A DNA stretch of 64,000 nucleotides, taken from assembly GCF_905171775.1 (NCBI RefSeq), contig NC_053491.1:133724483-133788482 (forward strand), given 5' to 3'. Source of the DNA: Rana temporaria. Taxonomy: Eukaryota > Chordata > Amphibia > Anura > Ranidae. A program made the position numbers and the translations under genes. This document shows, one piece after another, positions 43,324 to 55,558 of the stretch. A model generated the notes under the pieces. The model was not told where the DNA came from. It did not search any database and worked only from the letters and a program-made list of their open reading frames with translations. Every line of letters starts with the position of its first letter. The stretch's first letter is position 1.

Positions 43324-43853
43324 CCGTATTTATCGGCGTATAATACAAATAAACCACTTGGAAGCAAAATAATGGTCAGTGTCCATCTGCAGCCTGTGTC
43401 CCTCTGCAGCCTGATGCCCATTTGCAGACTCACCATCTCCTCATGCAGCTGCCCGTCATCTCGTACAGCCACCATCTCCTGTTTACTCGGAGTCGGCAGT
43501 CACATACAGTCCCGCCTCCGCCATCAGCCTGTGTGTCCCTCTGCAGCCTGATGCCCATTTGCAGACTCACCATCTCCTCATGCAGCCGCCCGTCATCTCA
43601 TACAGCCATCATCTTCTGTTCACTCTGCGTCTGCAGTCACATACACAGTCCCGCCTCCGCTATCAGCATTGGACCAGCTCCTGTGATTGACAGAACACTG
43701 GTCCAATGCCGGTGGTGACGTCATAGCTGAGTAAAGGGAAGATGACGGCTCTGTGAATTCCGGTGGCACTTGTTCCCCTCCGAGTCCGAGGTGCGCTATC
43801 GGCGTATAACACGCACCCCTGCTTTTTCCCCAGATTTTCCCAGATAAATATGG
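43324..43853. mobile_element. CCGTATTTATC-family MITE, TA target site
   Basis: TA|CCGTATTTATCGGCGTATAA at the left and CAGATAAATATGG|TA at the right. Inside is a direct duplication of about 130 bp: CATCTGCAGCCTGTGTCCCTC and CACCATCTCCTCATGCAGC recur near 43383/43527 and 43430/43568. Right half carries GGCGTATAACACGCACCCC. Terminal inverted part is short (about 11 bp). Confidence 0.75.
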
Positions 43854-43855
43854 TA

Positions 43856-44344
43856 AATAGAAGTGATGGCCATGTTCCCCCAGGCTGCAGTGCCCCAGAT
43901 GAAGACCACCCTGTCTTCTCGGCCCAATCCATTGACTGTGTGCAAAAGCAAAGCGATGACAACAGGTGTGCAGGGAAAAACCTAGTATTGAGACCACGGG
44001 TCTGCTATTTCTTTTTTACTGTATTCCTCCACCTGTCATCAGATCACCATTTATAAGTGGGTCAGATATGGAGAAGAAAACTTTGCTCTATCAAGAGGAA
44101 ACCTGTAAAAACAGTTAAGATCCTCTGAAGAATGGGAGCCCCAGAGTTCCGATCCTCCAACACATTCTCTGCAGGTTTTCAATTGAAATATAAGAGGTTT
44201 CTGAAAATATAAATTTGCCATTATATTTGCTGAATGTAAAAAATACATTGAAACAAAAGTGTGTCCTTTGCTATAATCTGGCCACATGTCAGGTTGATCC
44301 ACTGATATATTTGTTCTTTATAAGGTCCCCCAAATTCATAAGCC
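43856..44344. other. Unassigned DNA
   Basis: No recognised family; short frames on both strands without motifs. Confidence 0.35.
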
Positions 44345-44348
44345 TTAA

Positions 44349-45580
44349 CGACTTCAGCTTTGGAAGGTTTACACCCCTTCATGACCTGGCTATTTTTTGC
44401 GTTACAGCACTGCAATATTTTAACTGACAATTGCATGGACGTACAATGATATACCAGGATAAAATGTTTGTATTCTGTTACATATTTTTGGTAAACAAAT
44501 CCCAGTAGGCGAATATTGATTGGTTTGTGCAAAAGTTATAGGGCCGGATTCAGAAAGGAGATATGGAGGCGTATCTCCAGATACGCCGCAGTAATTTAAA
44601 GTGTGCACCGTTGCATTTTTACGCCGATTCACAAAGCTAGATACGCCTGAAAACATGGCTTCAGCTGACCGACGTAACTTGCCTATGCCGGCGTATCGTG
44701 GTCGCATAGTTACGCTGGACGCATTTGGCGTTCCCATTAAAAAATATGCAAATGAGTAAGATACGCCGATTCACGAAAGTAGTTGCGCCCGGCGTATTAA
44801 TATATGTCATTTGCGTAAGGCGTCTGACCGGCGTAAAGTTACCCCTGCTATATGAGGCGCAGAATGAGTATGGACGTCGGAACAACGTAGAATCTTACAC
44901 GTTTTACGTCGTTTGCGTAAGTCGTCCGTGAATGGGACTGTGCGTAGGTTACGCTCACGTTGACTAAGCATTGAGCGGGCGTAATTTACTGAGACAATTA
45001 GACGTGATACTGAGCATGCGCACGCATGCACCGTTCGTTAAGCGCGTCATTTACATGGGGTCACGAGTCATTAACATACAACATGCCCACTACCAGCCTA
45101 GTTTGAATTAGGTGGGCTTACGCTGGCCCATTTACACTACGCCGCCGTAACTTAGAGCGCAAGTTCTTTGTGAATAGGGGACCTGCCACTCTAAGTTACG
45201 GCGGCGTTGTGTATCTGAGATACGCTACGCCCGCCTTTAGGGCGATAGGCATTTCTTTCTGAATCCGGCCCATAGTGTCTACAAACTGTGGTGCATTTTT
45301 TTTACTAGTAATGGGAAAAATCAGCATATTGTGGAGGACAAATCGGACACCTAACTGACAGTTTTGACATTTTTTGGGGACCAGTGACATTAATACAGCA
45401 ATCAGTGCTAACAAATATGCACTGTCACTGTACTAATAAAAGGGAAGGGGTTAACATCAGGGGAAATCAAAGGATTAACTCTGTTCTCCTAGTAGTGTTT
45501 TCTAACTGTGTGGGGGTGGTTGTACTGCGGGAAGACAGAAATGCATGTTTCTGCTTAGCAGAAAAATGTTTATTGTGCTA
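44349..45580. mobile_element. piggyBac-like element copy, split by a nested MITE, right end lost
   Basis: TTAA|CGACTTCAGCTTTGG at 44345. TAACTGACAATTGC, GGTTTGTGCAAAAGTTATA and, after the insert, ATAGTGTCTACAAACTG and GAAGGGGTTAACATCAGG follow the order of the 25719 and 51273 copies. The right terminus is not seen; the copy fades after about 45580. Confidence 0.7.
44541..45271. mobile_element. GGGCCGGATTCA-family MITE nested in piggyBac-like element, ATA duplication
   Basis: GGGCCGGATTCAGAAAGGAG and CTTTCTTTCTGAATCCGGCCC are inverse; ATA flanks both sides (44538-44540, 45272-45274). Comparison with the uninterrupted site in the 51273 copy (AAAGTTATAGCGTCTAC) confirms a 3-bp duplication. Confidence 0.88.
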
Positions 45581-45962
45581 AAAGTTATCAAATATACTGT
45601 ACATAACAGTAAACAATATTGGTAAAGAACCCAAAGACATACAATAAAGAATATTGCATATTTCACAATGTAAAGTCTAATTACAACTCAACTATACTAG
45701 TGTTTGTGGTTTAAGGAAGTTAACTGTCTTGAACACAGTGACAAAAAAGCAAGAAAAAAACTAATTTATAAGCAACCCGGCACACTTTTGTCACTTTGTT
45801 GACTGTGAATATTCTTGCTACTGTATATAAATATATACTAACATAGAGCAAAGCTATAAACGGACATAAATATAGTATATCTTTACATGAGTGTTGGGGT
45901 TTTAATGCAAATTAACTAAATATATTCCATTGAGCATTGTCAATTCTTCAGCTGAGAACCAA

Positions 45963-46681
45963 GGGCCAGATTCACAGAGGAAATACGCCGGAGTATCTAC
46001 TGATACTCCGGCGTATTTTAAAATTTGCCGCGTCGTATCTTTATTTGTAATTCACAAAAAAGATACGACGGCTTTTGGCTAAGATCCGACAGGCGTACGG
46101 CTATGTGCGCCTTCGGATCCTAGGTGTAATTTTCCGGCGGCCGCTGGGTGGAGTTTGCGCCGTTTTCCAGCGTCGGGTATGCAAATTAGCTGATTACGGC
46201 GATCCACGAAGATACGCACGTTCGTCGCAATCTTTTATGTCGTCGCTAGTCGGTTTTTCCCGTCGCAAACTTAGGCCTGCTTTTTCATGGCTTATATTTA
46301 GAACAGCCATGTTAAAGTATGGGCGTCGTTCCCGTGTCAAATTTCAATTTTTTTTTTTTGCGTAAGACGTCCGGGAATACGAAACGACGTAACGCACGTC
46401 GCCGTTCAAAAAAAAACGTTGGGGCGCCGTAATTTCGCGCAAAGCACGTCGGGAAATTTTCACACGGAGCATGCGCAGAACGTTCAACGCGGGAACGCGC
46501 CTAATTTAAATGGTACACGCCCCATTTGAATTAAGCGGGCTTGCGCCGGACGGCTTTACGTTACATCGCCGTAAGTTTACACGCAAGTGCTTGGTGAATC
46601 AGGCACTTGCGCTGAAAACTTGCGGCGGTGTAACGTAAAGGGGATACGTTATGCCGCCGCATTTGTACCTGAATCTGGCCC
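45963..46681. mobile_element. GGGCCAGATTCA-family MITE
   Basis: GGGCCAGATTCACAGAGGAA and GTACCTGAATCTGGCCC. Same internal word style (GATACTCCGGCGTATTT, GGCGGTGTAACGTAAAG) as 57538. Flanks CAA/CAT. Confidence 0.8.
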
Positions 46682-47301
46682 CATGTCCACGCATAGAGTA
46701 GCAAATGTCTTTCTCTTACTTATGACTTCATTCCTGTTTAAAATTTCAGTTTCTTAAGACCAAATGTAGTTTAATAACAGCCCAATTAAACAAATAATAA
46801 AGCACTAAAAAGCAGAACTGTGAGCCAAGCAAGAAATAAACAAGAAAAAATAAGTGGGAGGTGTAGCATCTTAAAATAAAGTCTTGTGTTAATTAAGAAT
46901 GTAAATGTCAGTCTATGCATAGTTTAATTAGCAGTATGCATTACTGTACTTCACTTCTTAAAACTGCTTGAATATTAATAGAAATGTGCTGAAATAATGC
47001 TACAGATGGAATATTTGCTTATACTAGATCCCTTGGAATATGAATTATGGCCAGGCCATTCTACTGGTGTTTCTTCTACCTATTTTTTTTAAGTGCTATA
47101 AAAATGCATTGATTACTGTGAAAATGGCAATTGCAGTTTAGGAGTTAACCACTAGGGGGCGCCCTAGGGGTTAAGTGTGACCTCATACAGTACCTGCCGC
47201 CGAGAATGTGTTTTTAGCACGACGGCATCGCGCTGATTCTCGGCGACAGGGTGCCGACATCTCGCACTCGATTGAATAGTGACAGCACATTCCAGCAAGC
47301 G
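46682..47301. other. Unassigned DNA, last part piggyBac-like
   Basis: 47085-47200 (AAAAATGCATTGATTACTGT, then GTTAACCACTAGGGGGCG) matches the middle of the piggyBac-like family at 51820-51890. The matching distal part may resume after the hairpin element, at about 49410-49640. Confidence 0.45.
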
Positions 47302-49283
47302 CGTCATAGAAGCGACAGGAGATCCGACTTGGATTCCCGCCAATTCTACACGTGTGCGGCGTCTGTTATGAATCCTGAGGGGGAAGTCCCCGCCGGATTT
47401 TAAATAAAAATCCGGCATGGGTTCCCCCCTCAGGAGCATACCGGGCCCTTAGGTCTGTTATGGGTTGTAAGGGGAGCCCCCCTACGCCGAAAAAACGGCG
47501 TAGGGGGTCCCCCTACAATCCATACCAGACCCTTATCCAAAGCACGCTACCCGGCCGGCCAGGAAAGGAGTGGGGACGAGCGAGTGCCCCCCCTCCTGAG
47601 CCGTACCAGGCTGCATGCCCTCAACATGGGGGGGTTGGGTGCTCTGGGGCAGGGGGGCGTACTGCGGGGCCCCCCCACCCCAGAGCACCCTGTCCCCATG
47701 TTGATGAGGACAGGGCCCCTTCCCGACAACACTGGCCGTTGGTTGTCGGGGTCTGCGGGCGGGAGGCTTATCGGAATCTGGGAGCCCCCTTTAATAAGGG
47801 GGCCCCCAGATACCGGCCCCCCACCCTAAGTGAATGGATATGGGGTACATAGTACCCCTACCCATTCACCTGGAGGAAAAATGTTAAAGTCAATAAACAC
47901 AACACAAGGGTTTTTAAAATAATTTATTAGTCTGCTCCGGAGGCACCCCCTGTCTTCTTTAGCTCTTTTTACCAGGGGGGCTTCTTCTTTGACGTCTTCG
48001 GGGGGGGGGCGCTCTTCTTCGCCGCCGTCTGGTTCTCTTCCACCCCCGGCGGGTTTCCTCCGACGTCTTCGGAGGAAACCTACCCAGACCCACGTGGGTA
48101 GGTACCACATGGGTAGGTACCAGAGCATGATGGGACTGTGAGGCCTATATAAGTCCGATGCAAGCCGCGCACCCGTCATTGCAGCGAGAAGAGGCGACGT
48201 GTCAACATCGGGAGAAGAGAAGAAGAAAAAGACGTCACAGCCCAGAAGAAGAAGAATACGTCACAGCACGGAAGAAGAAGAAGAAGACGCTCAGCCCTGA
48301 AGGAGAAGGCACCGGACAGCGGGAGGAAGAACCGGGGTGCGCCGAGTCAACAGCGGAGAGCGGCGAACATAAAAGAAGACCCCGAAGCGTGGAGAAGACC
48401 CCCCGGATAGCGGAGAAGACCCCCCCGGATAGCAGAAGAAGCCCCCCCCCCTGAGAAGCACACCACCCCCCCGCCGAAGACGTCGGAGGAAACCCGCCGG
48501 GGGGTGGGCGCTTTTATAAAAGCGACCCCCCCGGCGGTGGAAGAGAACCAGACGGCGCCGAAGAAGAGCGCTCCCCCCCCGAAGACGTCAAAGAAGAAGC
48601 CCCCCTGGTAAAAAGAGCTAAAGAAGACAGGGGGTGCCTCCGGAGCAGACTAATAAATTATTTTAAAAACCCTTGTGTTGTGTTTATTGACTTTAACATT
48701 TTTCCTCCAGGTGAATGGGTAGGGGTACTATGTACCCCATATCCATTCACTTAGGGTGGGGGGCCGGTATCTGGGGGCCCCCTTATTAAAGGGGGCTCCC
48801 AGATTCCGATAAGCCTCCCGCCCGCAGACCCCGACAACCAACGGCCAGGGTTGTCGGGAAGGGGCCCTGTCCTCATCAACATGAGGACAGGGTGCTCTGG
48901 GGTGGGGGGGCCCCGCAGTGCGCCCCCCCTGCCCCAGAGCACCCAACCCCCCCATGTTGAGGGCATGCAGCCTGGTACGGCTCAGGAGGGGGGGGGGTGG
49001 CTCGCTCGTCCCCACTCCTTTCCTGGCCGGCCGGGTAGCGTGCTTTGGATAAGGGTCTGGTATGGATTGTAGGGGGACCCCCTACGCCGTTTTTTCGGCG
49101 TAAGGGGACTCTCCTTACAACCCATAACAGACCTAAGGGCCCGGTATGCTCCTGAGGGGGGAACCCATGCCGGATTTTTATTTAAAATCCGGCGGGGACT
49201 TCCCCCTCAGGATTCATAACAGACGCCGCACACGTGTAGAATTGGCGGGAATCCAAGTCGGATCTCCTGTCGCTTCTATGACG
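47302..49283. mobile_element. Long hairpin element, about 0.8-kb inverted arms and 400-bp loop
   Basis: 47302-48072 and 48474-49283 are inverted copies with few differences: outer ends CGTCATAGAAGCGACAGGAG and CTCCTGTCGCTTCTATGACG; later TACCCGGCCGGCCAGGAAAG and its inverse, and TTAGTCTGCTCCGGAGGC and its inverse. The right arm has an extra segment of about 35 bp (48497-48533, with CGCTTTTATAAAAGCG). The loop is GA-rich with AGAAGAAG runs. The arms contain short frames in mirrored positions (47460-47852 and 48728-49015), which are shadows of the repeat. A long-TIR or fold-back DNA transposon is the likeliest class; no transposase. Confidence 0.85.
48073..48473 (+). other. Loop of the long hairpin with TATA-like box and basic small frame
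   Basis: CTATATAAG at 48146-48154 is followed after few bases by a 98-codon frame (48158-48454) very rich in Glu, Lys and Arg from the GAAGAA repeats. AATAAA occurs at 48651 in the right arm. The composition explains the frame without selection; coding is doubtful, transcription possible. Confidence 0.35.
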
Positions 49284-49733
49284 GCTTTGTCTCCATCGCA
49301 GCAAGCCAGCTCAGCGCTGGCTCCCGCGATCGGACTCGTAGGTGGTCAATCTCGCCGAGAAAGGGAGCGAGATTGACACAATATCGCGTGCACCTACTGT
49401 ATGTGTTTCTAAATGTAGGGGGGCGTGGCTGGATGTGTGATGTCATTGATCGTCTTTCCCTATATCAGGGAACAGACGATCAATGACACTGCCACTGTGA
49501 AGAATGGGGGAAGGTGTGTTTACACACACCTCTCCCCGTTATTCAGCTCCTGTGACCAATCACGGGACACCGGCGGCGATCGGGGCCATGGGGGCCTGCG
49601 GGCCGCGGTCACGGAGCTTTGGACCAGGTCGCGTTTTTACATTTTCAATCAACTTTTTTAACTTTTAAACTGTGACTCATGCAGTTTAACTAAGATGGGA
49701 TATATTTATGAAAAAAATGCAGTTTGTTATGTA
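49284..49733. other. Flank of the hairpin element, repeat-derived
   Basis: Contains the hairpin ATTGATCGTCTTTCCCTATA / CAGACGATCAAT (49444-49484) and GGTGTGTTTACACACACC (49511-49529), in the style of piggyBac-like distal halves. Confidence 0.4.
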
Positions 49734-50211
49734 CCGTATTTATCTTCCTATAGCGCGCACCGGCGTATATCGTGCACCCATACTCTAGAAGGGAAATTCC
49801 TGAAAAAAAATTACTTACAGTTTGTTGGTGTCTTGCCCGGCGTCCATCGGCGGCCTTGTCCGGTCCGGCGTCCGTCTGCAGCCTCGGTGGTGTCTTCCCC
49901 GCGTCTCTGAGCTCTCCCGCGCTGTCTCTGAGCGCCGCTGCCAACATATACTGAGCGCAGTACACTCGGGTACACTCGGCTATGCTCGGCCTCGCTCGGC
50001 TCCTCTCGCATAAAGGCTAGGAGGCAGCACAGGGCGTGACCGCGAGCGTTGCCGAGCGCGGCCGAGCATAGCTGAGTGTACCCGAGTGTACTGCGCTCTG
50101 TATATGTCGGCGACGGCGCTCAGAGACAGCGGATCGCCGTATAACGCGCACCCACGATTTTCCCTTGATTTTAAGGGGAAAAAAGTGCACGTTATACGCC
50201 GATAAATACAG
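49734..50211. mobile_element. CCGTATTTATC-family MITE with internal hairpin, TA target site
   Basis: TA|CCGTATTTATCTTCCTATAG and CGCCGATAAATACAG|TA. The centre folds: TACACTCGGGTACACTCGGC pairs with GCTGAGTGTACCCGAGTGTA, and CTGTCTCTGAGCGCCG pairs with CGGCGCTCAGAGACAG (arms about 49920-49990 and 50058-50130). No gene. Confidence 0.85.
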
Positions 50212-50213
50212 TA

Positions 50214-51268
50214 TATGTTGATCTGTTATTTATACCACAGTAGTTGGAAAATGCTGTAACCCCAGTAACAGCTGCAGTTTGATACAAATTGGAAAAACAG
50301 ACTGATAATATAAGGCTGTCTGATTCACAGAGAAGATAATTATAGTTCTTGAGATTAACTAAACATTAATGCACATAGAAAAACACACACAATGATTTCT
50401 TACATAAATATGCATGCTTTGGGGGAGATCTGCATTCTGGTGGAATATAACAAATGACCAAAATGTTGCTTTTAAGTCTTGGGACTAAAACAGATTTCTG
50501 TCAAGAGAAAGCCTATTTGTTTGCGTATGGATAACAACATTTTTAACCTATGTAACCTTTCCTGGCAATACATTGTAAGTGAAAATCTGGGACCTATTCC
50601 CAATGGAAGTTATTAAAGGCACACTTCAATCGTACAGTGGGTTCTGCAATAAGCAGGCCGAATTGCCAGGGGCCTTGCTGGTTGACGAAAACAAATTATC
50701 TTTTGGTGGATGATGGAGCAGGGTTAGGACCCAAGAGAAATGCAAAAACTGAGCTCTACCTGCAAAGAATCTGTTGTGTGTGAATGGGGGCCAATAGCAT
50801 TAATGTAATAAATGGGAACAACAGTGCCAAATGCAGATTTTGCAGATGGCTACCATCTGATGTGGTCTGACATTTGAGAACACTGTATCATGCAGACTCA
50901 TGCAATGATTATTAATAAAGCTTTTTAGCATCTGGTATACAGCAAACCAAATATTAACATGCATGTTATAAAACACAATTTTATTGCTGAAAAGACAGTG
51001 TTTTAACTTAAATTACTTTTTATTATAATCATTAATGCTGTCTTGCTGATTAAGTTGCAATCTTGCAAGTTGGCAAATTACCCCATTTGAACATTTATTA
51101 TCCCTTTTTTCTTTTTTATAGTTTGTTTTTGATTGTTATCACATTTTTGTAAAAACATAATATGCAATACTGTGCGCATTATCGTGCTATTGTAAAAAAA
51201 AAAAAAATGACAAAAGGGAACAACCTTTTGTACAGGCAAAACACATTAAATAAAATAAAAAAATGCGA
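50214..51268. other. Unassigned AT-rich DNA
   Basis: No recognised repeat or gene. Possibly unique sequence. Confidence 0.4.
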
Positions 51269-51272
51269 TTAA

Positions 51273-52213
51273 CCACTTCAGCCCCGGACCATATTGCTGC
51301 TCAAAGACCAGGCCCCTTTTTGCGATTCGGCATTGCGTCGCTTTAACTGACAATCGCGCAGACGTGGCTCCCAAACAAAATTGGCGTCCTTTTTTTCCCA
51401 CAAATAGAGCTTTATTTTGGTGGTATTTGATCACCTCTGCGGTTTTTATTTTTTGTGCTATAAACAAAAATAGAGCGACAATTTTGAAAAAATATGAATA
51501 TTTTTTAACTTTTTGCTGTAATAAATATCCGCAAAAATATATAAAACAATGATTTTTTCCTCAGTTTAGGCCAATACGTATTCTTCTACATATTTTTTGG
51601 AAAAAAATCGCAATAAGCGTTTATTGATTGGTTTGCGCAAAAGTTATAGCGTCTACAAAATAGGGCATAGTTTTATGGCATTTTTATTAATATTTTTTTT
51701 TTTACTAGTAATGGCGGCGATCAGCGATTTTTATCGGTACTGCGACCTTATGGCGGACACTTCGGACACTTTTGACACATTTTTGGGACCATTGGGATTT
51801 TTATAGCGATCAGTGCTATAAAAATGCATTGATTACTATAAAGATGCCACTGACAGGGAAGGGGTTAACACTAGGGGGCGAGGAAGGGGTTAAGTATGTT
51901 CCCTGGGTGTGTTCTAACTGAAGGGGGGGTGGACTGACTTGGGGAAATGACTGATCTCTGTTCATACATTGTATGAACAGACAATCAGGCATTTCTCCCC
52001 CTGACAGGACCAGGAGCTGTGTGTTTACACACACAGCTCCCAGTTCTCGCTCTGTAACGAGCGAACGCGGGTCCTCGGCAGTGATCGCGCCAGCCGGGCA
52101 CACGCGTCGGGACCGGGGGCGAGCGGGGGGCGCGAGATGACGTAATATTACGTGATCTCGCGCAGCCGAGCCGACCTGCCACTGTAAAACTGCGGCGGCT
52201 GGTCGGCAAGCGG
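51273..52213. mobile_element. piggyBac-like non-autonomous element, TTAA target site
   Basis: TTAA|CCACTTCAGCCCCGG (TTAA 51269-51272) and GTCGGCAAGCGG|TTAA (52214-52217). Shares GCGATTCGGCATTGCGTCGC, TAACTGACAATCGCG and GCGCAAAAGTTATAGCG with the 25719 and 44349 copies. Distal palindromes: CATACATTGTATG (51962) and GTGTGTTTACACACAC (52019). Confidence 0.88.
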
Positions 52214-52365
52214 TTAAGACATAAAAAAGAAGCCTGTACATATGTATTTTTCTCAATAAAGGTGCTTTTACACTACTTTGTTTAAAATTAAAAATGCATT
52301 TGTTTTTTTAATGAATTTCCAGTTTTCTGTGTGCCTGACTCTTAGCATACATATGTGAAACTTAT

Positions 52366-52581
52366 GCCCCGTACACACGAGCAGGTTTTTGCCCAACCAA
52401 ACTCACATCGGAATCCCGACGGAATTCCATTGGAGTAAAAAAAAAAAACATCTAAACTCTGACGGAATTCCTCTGAATATCTGATGGAAAAACTCTGATA
52501 GGCAGATACACGATCTGAATTTCCGATGGAAAAAGTCCATCTGACTTTTTCCATCCGAAATATCGATCATGTGTACGGGGC
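52366..52581. mobile_element. Short GTACACACGA-related MITE, TAT target duplication
   Basis: GCCCCGTACACACGAGCAGG and GATCATGTGTACGGGGC; TAT on both sides (52363-52365, 52582-52584). Internal CGGAATCCCGACGGAATTCC fold-back; same subfamily as 21827 and 56668. Confidence 0.8.
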
Positions 52582-52584
52582 TAT

Positions 52585-54077
52585 AGACATGTGTCTCAAA
52601 AATTGCAGCAAAAATGCAACCATTTTTGATGCGTTTTTGCCACTTTTTCCATTAATTTAATTGGGAAGCTACATTTTTTTCAGCTTTGAAAGTACACCAA
52701 AGATGCAGCATGCAGGATTTTTCAAATGCACTGCATCCACAGTACAATGGTGTGAAGAATTTCAAGGTAAAAGGGTTTCTTGCATTTTTAGCAAGGTAAA
52801 AAACGCATCAGTGTGAAAGCAGCGTTAATGTTCTCCTGCCAGTAGGAAGTGTCCTTGTCAACCAAAAAGCACCCAAATCAACGCTCTGCAGTGAAGAAGG
52901 TTGACTTGGCCAAATATAATTGGACAATTTGCTAGAAGAGGTTAAAACAGGCCCCTTGTGTTGCATAAATTGAGACCAGGCTTACTTTGAAGGCAGCAGC
53001 TCACTCCTCAAAGGTACAGTGGCACACTGGAAGCCCAAACCATGTCAAGGCAGCCGGAAAACTCCAGTGTGTCTGCACTAAATTTAACAAAATACAAATG
53101 GAATCTACTCAGATAAATTTAAATGTAACAAAAAGGACTTGGAAATATACAAGTCAATATAATTTCCCATAACACTCTCCAGCTAGTCAGCACAAACAAT
53201 CAAATTAAACCATCTGAATGTTTTAGGTTGAAAGCAGAGGTTTTTGTTGCACACATTTGCAAATACTTGTGAAGCCACACTGTTATGTTAAGATGCCTTT
53301 ACAAAGTGTGGTTCTTAACTTCAAACTACCCTCCCAACTAATACAGTATATTACTGTGTGAAGGTTTTAGGCATTTGTGAAAATATTTTTTTTTATCTAA
53401 AAATATAATGCAATTAATAATTTTTGCTAAAAAGTGTACTGGGGGCGCTATGGAGTAATATGTAATTACACAACTTATCCTATAATATGCAACAAGTAAA
53501 TTAATAAAAATGTGTCCTGTTGTACATGATAAATCAATCAATAAATCAATAGTAAATAATAAAGTCCTATGGGTGCAAACAAAGATACATCAATTCTCGA
53601 ATATCCTCTAGATATATTTCTTGCTGTGATACAATAACCGTCTCCGGTCGTGCAAACTTAATTGATCTTCCACCACCTGGATAATTAGTACGACACCCAA
53701 TGTGCACAAGTAGTACATTGTGCTTACCAGACCTGGTTGACCTCTTTAATGAAAAATACGGTCAGATGCGCTTGAGCAGGATAATGCCTACAGACATATA
53801 AATCGACTGGAGCATGTACAATACCTCACCCTCGGAATGTTGAGATTTTAGAACATGGAATACAAACAGAGAGCTTCCATAGTGCAACGCTATTTTATTA
53901 AAATGGAATAAAAACACCAGCCAATTGACTACTCACATAAAAAGTGCCCTTCTCCCGGCACTGGGGCTGCAAGCTTTGATAAAAAAACACTGGCTCTCCC
54001 ACCTCCTTGGCGGCGTGCGTTCCACCAGCTGCTAACACTATCCAGATGATCGGGAAGTGACGTAGGACATAGTACAC
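52585..54077. other. Unassigned DNA
   Basis: 52590-52830 ends AACGCATCAGTGTGAAAGC, which looks like a short-TIR repeat end without a clear partner. No coding signal elsewhere. Confidence 0.35.
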
Positions 54078-54183
54078 GTGACCAGGTTCTGCCGCCGACG
54101 TACGTTTCGTATAGTTACATTTTCAAGGGAGCCCTTGAAAACTTAACTATATGAAACGTACGTCGGCGGTAGAACCTGGTCAC
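54078..54183. repeat. Near-perfect 106-bp hairpin
   Basis: Arms of about 40 bp (GTGACCAGGTTCTGCCGCCG... and its inverse ...CGGCGGTAGAACCTGGTCAC), with TTTTCAAGGG/CCCTTGAAAA at the tip. Contains ACGTACGTTTCGTATAGTTA. Flanks (53880-54070) look like part of a larger repeat. Confidence 0.9.
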
Positions 54184-55558
54184 TGCAGGTAAGTTGTCCT
54201 TTCAGGATTTCATGTACAGCATTTGGGAAAAGAAAGGGTTTTAACTTATAAAATGTATATTTTAAGTGCGCTATATTACAATATAAGATCAAATAGGGGG
54301 GGGGGGGGTCCTTGGGTCTCACAAAACTTCGGCCACTTCTTTTTTATTAGTTTGTGTTAGAAGTTCATAGTAGTGTATTTTTCTACCAACGGTAGGTTTA
54401 ACAGTCATTTTAAATGCCCCCTTCTTATACCTTGCTGTTGTAAAGCACAGACATGATAGATTTTGTGTGTGAATCTGTTAACAAGCTGACTTGATGTCCG
54501 TAGCAGAAAAAACGTACTATGTTGCAGGCAATCATAGTATGTGGAAGAATTGAATTATTATATGTGTTCCCCATCTGTCATATGTCTGTATATATTCTGC
54601 CCTACAGGGGGATTCCAGCTTGTTGTGTTTGTAGAATCTAGTAGTACAGTAAGAGGCATGTCATGTGAACTTCAGAAATTGAACAACGGTATCAGTGTTA
54701 AACAACACTGGCTTGTGGGACTTACTTAAATATTATTGACAGTATGTTAAGTCCAGAATTATGATAGAGGTAGAAATGAGTTTAAATAACTGGGAATTTG
54801 AAAGTTATGCAGTCATTGCTCTGATTGACTAAAACAAGACAAATGGTCAAACACGCTTTGTCCCCTGGGGGGACTGGATAAACACAATCTTTTATATAGA
54901 GAGTTCTTTAAATATTTGACTATAGAAGAAAGCAGCATAGAGACAAGAATTCTTGCACCTCAAATATAACAGAAACAAGTACTTGATTCTACCTCCAACC
55001 CTTTCCTATTAGCTTATTGTTATTATAGTTAGTTTTACTGGCTAATAGGACATTTGATTACACAGTTAACCCATAAAAGGCACTTTTCAGGTCAATTTCT
55101 GCTTATTTGCTGCTAATCTTCCAATCTTGCTGCCATTGTCTGTCAGTTGCTTAGGTTTGTACTGATATTGCACAGAAGAAGGTACATACGGTAACTCTAA
55201 ATCAGCTTGAAAATTGTTAGCTCTGCATTTTCTTTAGAAGTACAGTATAAAAGAAAAAAAAAACTTTCATCAAGGAAACTTCCTGCAATACTTTAATAAG
55301 GCAGTTCTAATGTATAATTAATTTCTAGTTGTTTACAAATCCACAAAACCTTGAGCTTGAACTAGAAATCTATCGCTTCATAGTGTACTCGATCATATAT
55401 TATTTGCTACATGAAATAATATACAGTAGTATGAGCCAAAAATCTGGGTCCACCATTTTTTTCATTATTCAAACGTAATACCCAATTTTCCTAAATTATA
55501 TATTTCAAGCAAAATCACATAACCTGTGTGCAATGTAACTTGGTAGAGGCTTAAAGAG
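54184..55558. other. Unassigned AT-rich DNA
   Basis: A G run at 54297-54308. No gene or repeat family recognised. Confidence 0.4.

Noticed and set aside
47460..49015. Pro- and Gly-rich frames of 80-130 codons in the long hairpin
   Set aside because: They appear in mirrored positions because the arms are inverted copies; composition follows GC-rich repeat DNA.
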